Below are positions 32,669 to 34,737 of a stretch of DNA of 34,737 nt, in pieces (positions within the stretch are counted from its first letter, which is position 1; the number at the start of each line of letters is the position of its first letter). The translations under genes and the position numbers were made by a program. The notes beneath the pieces are model-generated. The model was given only the letters and a program-made list of their open reading frames with translations, made no database searches and was not told the origin of the DNA. The stretch is from Nitrospiraceae bacterium. Its GTDB lineage: Bacteria; Nitrospirota; Thermodesulfovibrionia; Thermodesulfovibrionales; UBA1546. The stretch is taken from assembly GCA_003599795.1 (NCBI GenBank), contig QZJQ01000042.1, positions 1 to 34,737 on the forward strand, written 5' to 3'.

Positions 32669-33435
32669 ATGAAAAATATTAAGGTTATTATACCATCAAA
32701 GATGAACACAAAAAACAGGCTCTGCATGGTCGCCTTTGTTGTTGCCTGAGGTATTCTGGTTATGCTTCCGCTGACCTTAAGCCCCTGCGAACAGCTCACT
32801 GCTGATATTACCAGCCCGAACAAAAGGCTTTTCACGAGAGATGCGGATAACTCAGAGATGGTCAGAGAAGTCAGTATCCCTGTCGTGTGCTGCTCAAATG
32901 GGATGCCCCAGAACACCGATGTGACTGTTATGCCTCCGAGTATGGCTGCAAGCTCAAAATAAAAAGTCAGCATGACCGCTGACAATGTAAGCGCAATAAT
33001 CCTTGGCATTATCAGGTATCGTTGAGGGTCTATGCCCAGCATTTCAATGCCCGCAATCTCGCCCTGCGCATTCATAGAGCCGAGTTCTGCGGATATTGCG
33101 GTAACGCTTCTTGCAATCACTACTATTGCGGCAAATAACGGGCCTAACTCCCTTATAACAACCCAAACAAGTATTTTGCCTATAAGCGCTCCGCTTCCGA
33201 CGCCTACAAGGCTTGTAATCTGGCTTATGATGACTATTCCGATTAACAGCCCTATAATCACCATCTTCCCTAAAGTCTCAATTCCGGCAAAGTATATCTG
33301 CCTGAAGAAAACAGTGCGCACAGGGCCGATTCTAAGAGAAGGAAGGTTTTTAAATGCACTAATGATTAAATTGAAAAGTTCAGAAAGGTAGAGTATTGTG
33401 TCAAGAATGCTCTCAATTATCCTTTTTATTTTCAT
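32665..33435 (-). CDS. mlaE: MlaE-like ABC permease (MCE-associated, DUF140)
   Basis: Inner-membrane permease (256 aa) of the Mla lipid transporter. Five or six hydrophobic segments; conserved YlrB-like features include FFRQIYFAGIETLGKMVIIGLLIG, VIARSVTAISAELGSMNAQGEIAGIEMLGIDPQRYLIMPRIIALTLS and GLVISAVSCSQGLKVSGSITRIPQATTKATMQSLFFVF. The EIAGIEMLGIDP loop is where MlaF normally docks. It starts 4 nt after the stop of the DUF4384 gene and ends in a 4-nt overlap with the degenerate ATPase gene. Confidence 0.93.
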   Translation of the reverse strand: MKIKRIIESILDTILYLSELFNLIISAFKNLPSLRIGPVRTVFFRQIYFAGIETLGKMVIIGLLIGIVIISQITSLVGVGSGALIGKILVWVVIRELGPLFAAIVVIARSVTAISAELGSMNAQGEIAGIEMLGIDPQRYLIMPRIIALTLSAVMLTFYFELAAILGGITVTSVFWGIPFEQHTTGILTSLTISELSASLVKSLLFGLVISAVSCSQGLKVSGSITRIPQATTKATMQSLFFVFIFDGIITLIFFI

Positions 33436-33439
33436 TCTT

Positions 33440-34291
33440 TCACTTCCCTGTTTTTACTGTCACTTCCCCCTCGGAATAATCCGATGCCTGTTGAGGCTTT
33501 CCCTCCGTAACTTCCTTTACTTTAATGCTTCTTGTTTTTATGCCTATATCCTTTGGGTTAGTTCTTACCTGATATACGCCGCCCTCTTTTTTAAGGCTCA
33601 GGTCTCCAAGCTGGGAAACGCTTGCATATACCATAATACTCTCCTCTCCAAGGGGAGGATTTACCTCAAGTTCAAATTTGTCGCTGCCTGACGGAATTTC
33701 ATAAATAACGCCGCCATGAAAATAATTATCCTTTCTGTGAGGGTTCGGCAAAATCTGTATCAGGTTGCCTGCAGTATCCTTATAGATGACTCGCACATAA
33801 AACGGTTTATTGCCTTTTAAATATATCTTTATCTTCTCGCCTTCCTTATATTCTTTCTTGTCAGTCCATACTTTGACGGTTAAAGGCGCGGAAGGATTAT
33901 CAATGGTTTCCTGAGAGATTCTTTTCATTGAATTTTCATCAGGCATGACATTTGCCTTTATCTTTACCTTGTAACATTTGCCCAATGACGGGTCAGTGTA
34001 CCAGCCCTTTTCAATTTCCTTATCAACCGCAACTGTAGCATTGTTATAAGCCTCAATGATGTCTTTAACCAACTGCGAGTCTTTTACTTTTGTCTCAGAC
34101 TTGATATAAGTGGCTGCATTCTTTGCCGCTTTATCCTTTGCATCTGTCATTGCAGCGCGCTCTGTCTGCTTCATTGATTTATCCTCGCCCATGCACGCAT
34201 AGCCTTCAGATTCAATAATTGTGGACTGTGCAGCGTAAAGGTTAGAGAATAGAAATAAACCCAAAATCACTGAAATAAATATTTTTCGCAT
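33440..34291 (-). CDS. Secreted DUF4384-domain protein
   Basis: Exported protein of 283 aa. A signal peptide (MRKIFISVILGLFLFSNLYAA) precedes an LPP20-like helical segment with an acidic/lysine-rich repeat region and, from about 135, a DUF4384 domain (LTVKVWTDKKEYKEGEKIKIYLKGNKPFYVRVIYKDTAGNLIQILPNP...FELEVNPPLGEESIMVYASVSQ). DUF4384 proteins are usually surface or periplasmic and of unknown role. GGAGGGGTT precedes the ATG by about 2-4 nt. First gene of the long - strand operon, 4 nt before mlaE. Confidence 0.85.
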   Translation of the reverse strand: MRKIFISVILGLFLFSNLYAAQSTIIESEGYACMGEDKSMKQTERAAMTDAKDKAAKNAATYIKSETKVKDSQLVKDIIEAYNNATVAVDKEIEKGWYTDPSLGKCYKVKIKANVMPDENSMKRISQETIDNPSAPLTVKVWTDKKEYKEGEKIKIYLKGNKPFYVRVIYKDTAGNLIQILPNPHRKDNYFHGGVIYEIPSGSDKFELEVNPPLGEESIMVYASVSQLGDLSLKKEGGVYQVRTNPKDIGIKTRSIKVKEVTEGKPQQASDYSEGEVTVKTGK

Positions 34292-34357
34292 AACCCCTCC
34301 ATTTTTAACCCTCCTCGTCTTCCCCTTAATTTAGGAAGAATCAGCAGGGTTATCAAA

Positions 34358-34387
34358 ATCTTAAAGAATACATGCCTATAGAGTCAA
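34358..34387 (-). promoter_or_regulatory. Candidate promoter of the DUF4384-Mla operon
   Basis: On the - strand TTGACT (34382-34387) and TAAGAT (34358-34363) are separated by 18 bp, upstream of the DUF4384 gene. The predicted start leaves a leader of about 60 nt. A direct repeat AAAATTACC (two copies, 16 bp apart, in 34391-34415) lies just upstream on the + strand and could be a regulatory site. Moderate match only. Confidence 0.4.
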
Positions 34388-34472
34388 GGTAAAATTACCC
34401 ACATGCAAAATTACCTCAAAAGTCAGGGGTATTATATTAATCCCTATGTCCATTTACGCTATATGCCGCCTA

Positions 34473-34737
34473 CTAAATGCCATTTGGGCAGAAAGGCTTC
34501 AAAAAGCCTGATTGAATCTTGGATGTCAATATGCGACATCTCAATCCATAACTGTCCGCATGTTTTGCGTGTCCGAGCCAGCTTTGAACAGATGCGTTTA
34601 ATTTTTCGAATGTAATAAGGCTCTTTTTGTAAAGCAGTCTCATATGTTTTAGCTTTCTGATAAATAACATGCTGTTGTCTTTTCTGAGAAGTCTGTATTC
34701 GGGGAAAACCCTATAGCCGAGATGGTCAATGCCGATA
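34473..34737 (-). CDS. Reverse transcriptase, C-terminal end (5' part outside window)
   Basis: The frame is open from the window edge (34736) to the TAG at 34473-34475, so 87 C-terminal residues are visible. They read IDHLGYRVFPEYRLLRKDN, then a basic helical stretch, then SVQSWLGHAKHADSYGLR. This GYRVFP...LLRK and SWLGHAKHADSYRLR-like pattern is characteristic of the thumb region of reverse transcriptases of the diversity-generating retroelement / group II-like classes, from memory of the family rather than a search. An internal ATG at 34670 is not the true start. The palm with the YADD motif, and any template or variable repeat or avd gene, lie outside the window. It converges on no gene: its transcript runs toward the DUF4384 gene. 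Confidence 0.75.
   Translation of the reverse strand, partial: IGIDHLGYRVFPEYRLLRKDNSMLFIRKLKHMRLLYKKSLITFEKLNASVQSWLGHAKHADSYGLRCRILTSKIQSGFLKPFCPNGI

Noticed and set aside
34292-34472. Template repeat of a DGR downstream of the RT
   Set aside because: No A-rich repeat or paired variable repeat is visible in these 181 bases.

Overview
The window looks like a chromosomal segment of a Gram-negative anaerobe or facultative anaerobe. A Tat-exported membrane-bound [NiFe] hydrogenase, c-type haem (CxxCH) proteins, a LolD/MacB-type ABC pair, a lauroyl-type acyltransferase and an Mla/MCE lipid-transport operon all imply a periplasm and an outer membrane. The archaeal-style split glutamate synthase, the ferredoxins and the mix of genes suggest Nitrospirota (Thermodesulfovibrio-like) or a Desulfobacterota relative. 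This is inference from gene content; there is no rRNA or other taxonomic marker.

Layout. 1-750: 3' part of homoserine dehydrogenase. 933-5024: uptake hydrogenase operon on the + strand (small subunit, large subunit, cytochrome b, maturation protease, HypC). 5204-6307: exported beta-propeller protein with a C-terminal CxxCH, closed by a strong terminator. 6408-8307: ABC permease and ATPase. 8319-13958, - strand: a PCuAC-like copper protein and a three-gene glutamate synthase (amidotransferase, FMN synthase domain, GXGXG-GltD-ferredoxin fusion). The operon has a clear promoter followed by a terminator-like hairpin before its first gene. 14176-18444, + strand: XerD, a Lon-family protease and a lipid A-type acyltransferase. 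18434-21521, - strand: flavodoxin-fold reductase, ferredoxin, haem-containing diguanylate cyclase and TauE/SafE permease. 21663-24899, + strand: NAD synthetase, a zinc ribbon, a two-helix membrane protein and a DUF362 ferredoxin. 25150-34291, - strand: a long, tightly packed run. In transcription order it is DUF4384 protein, MlaE, a degenerate MlaF-like ATPase, MlaD, TPR lipoprotein, TrmD, L19, RNase HII, DtxR/FeoA regulator, MiaB and MtaB. 34473-34737: C-terminal end of a reverse transcriptase that runs off the window.

Most unusual signals. (1) A roughly 70-bp heptamer-built repeat occurs twice, inside hom and inside the glutamate synthase gene, in the same orientation and reading frame, so both proteins carry nearly the same inserted peptide. 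Octamer-built and heptamer-built arrays of the same design lie in the signal peptide of the TPR lipoprotein and upstream of the TauE permease. (2) The MlaF-position ATPase has lost essentially every ABC ATPase motif but remains an intact gene in a translationally coupled operon. (3) The reverse transcriptase tail resembles those of diversity-generating retroelements, whose other parts would lie outside the window. (4) The hydrogenase small subunit has Asp in place of the first proximal-cluster Cys.

No gap between genes exceeds about 250 bases. No tRNA, rRNA, CRISPR array or insertion sequence was recognised.
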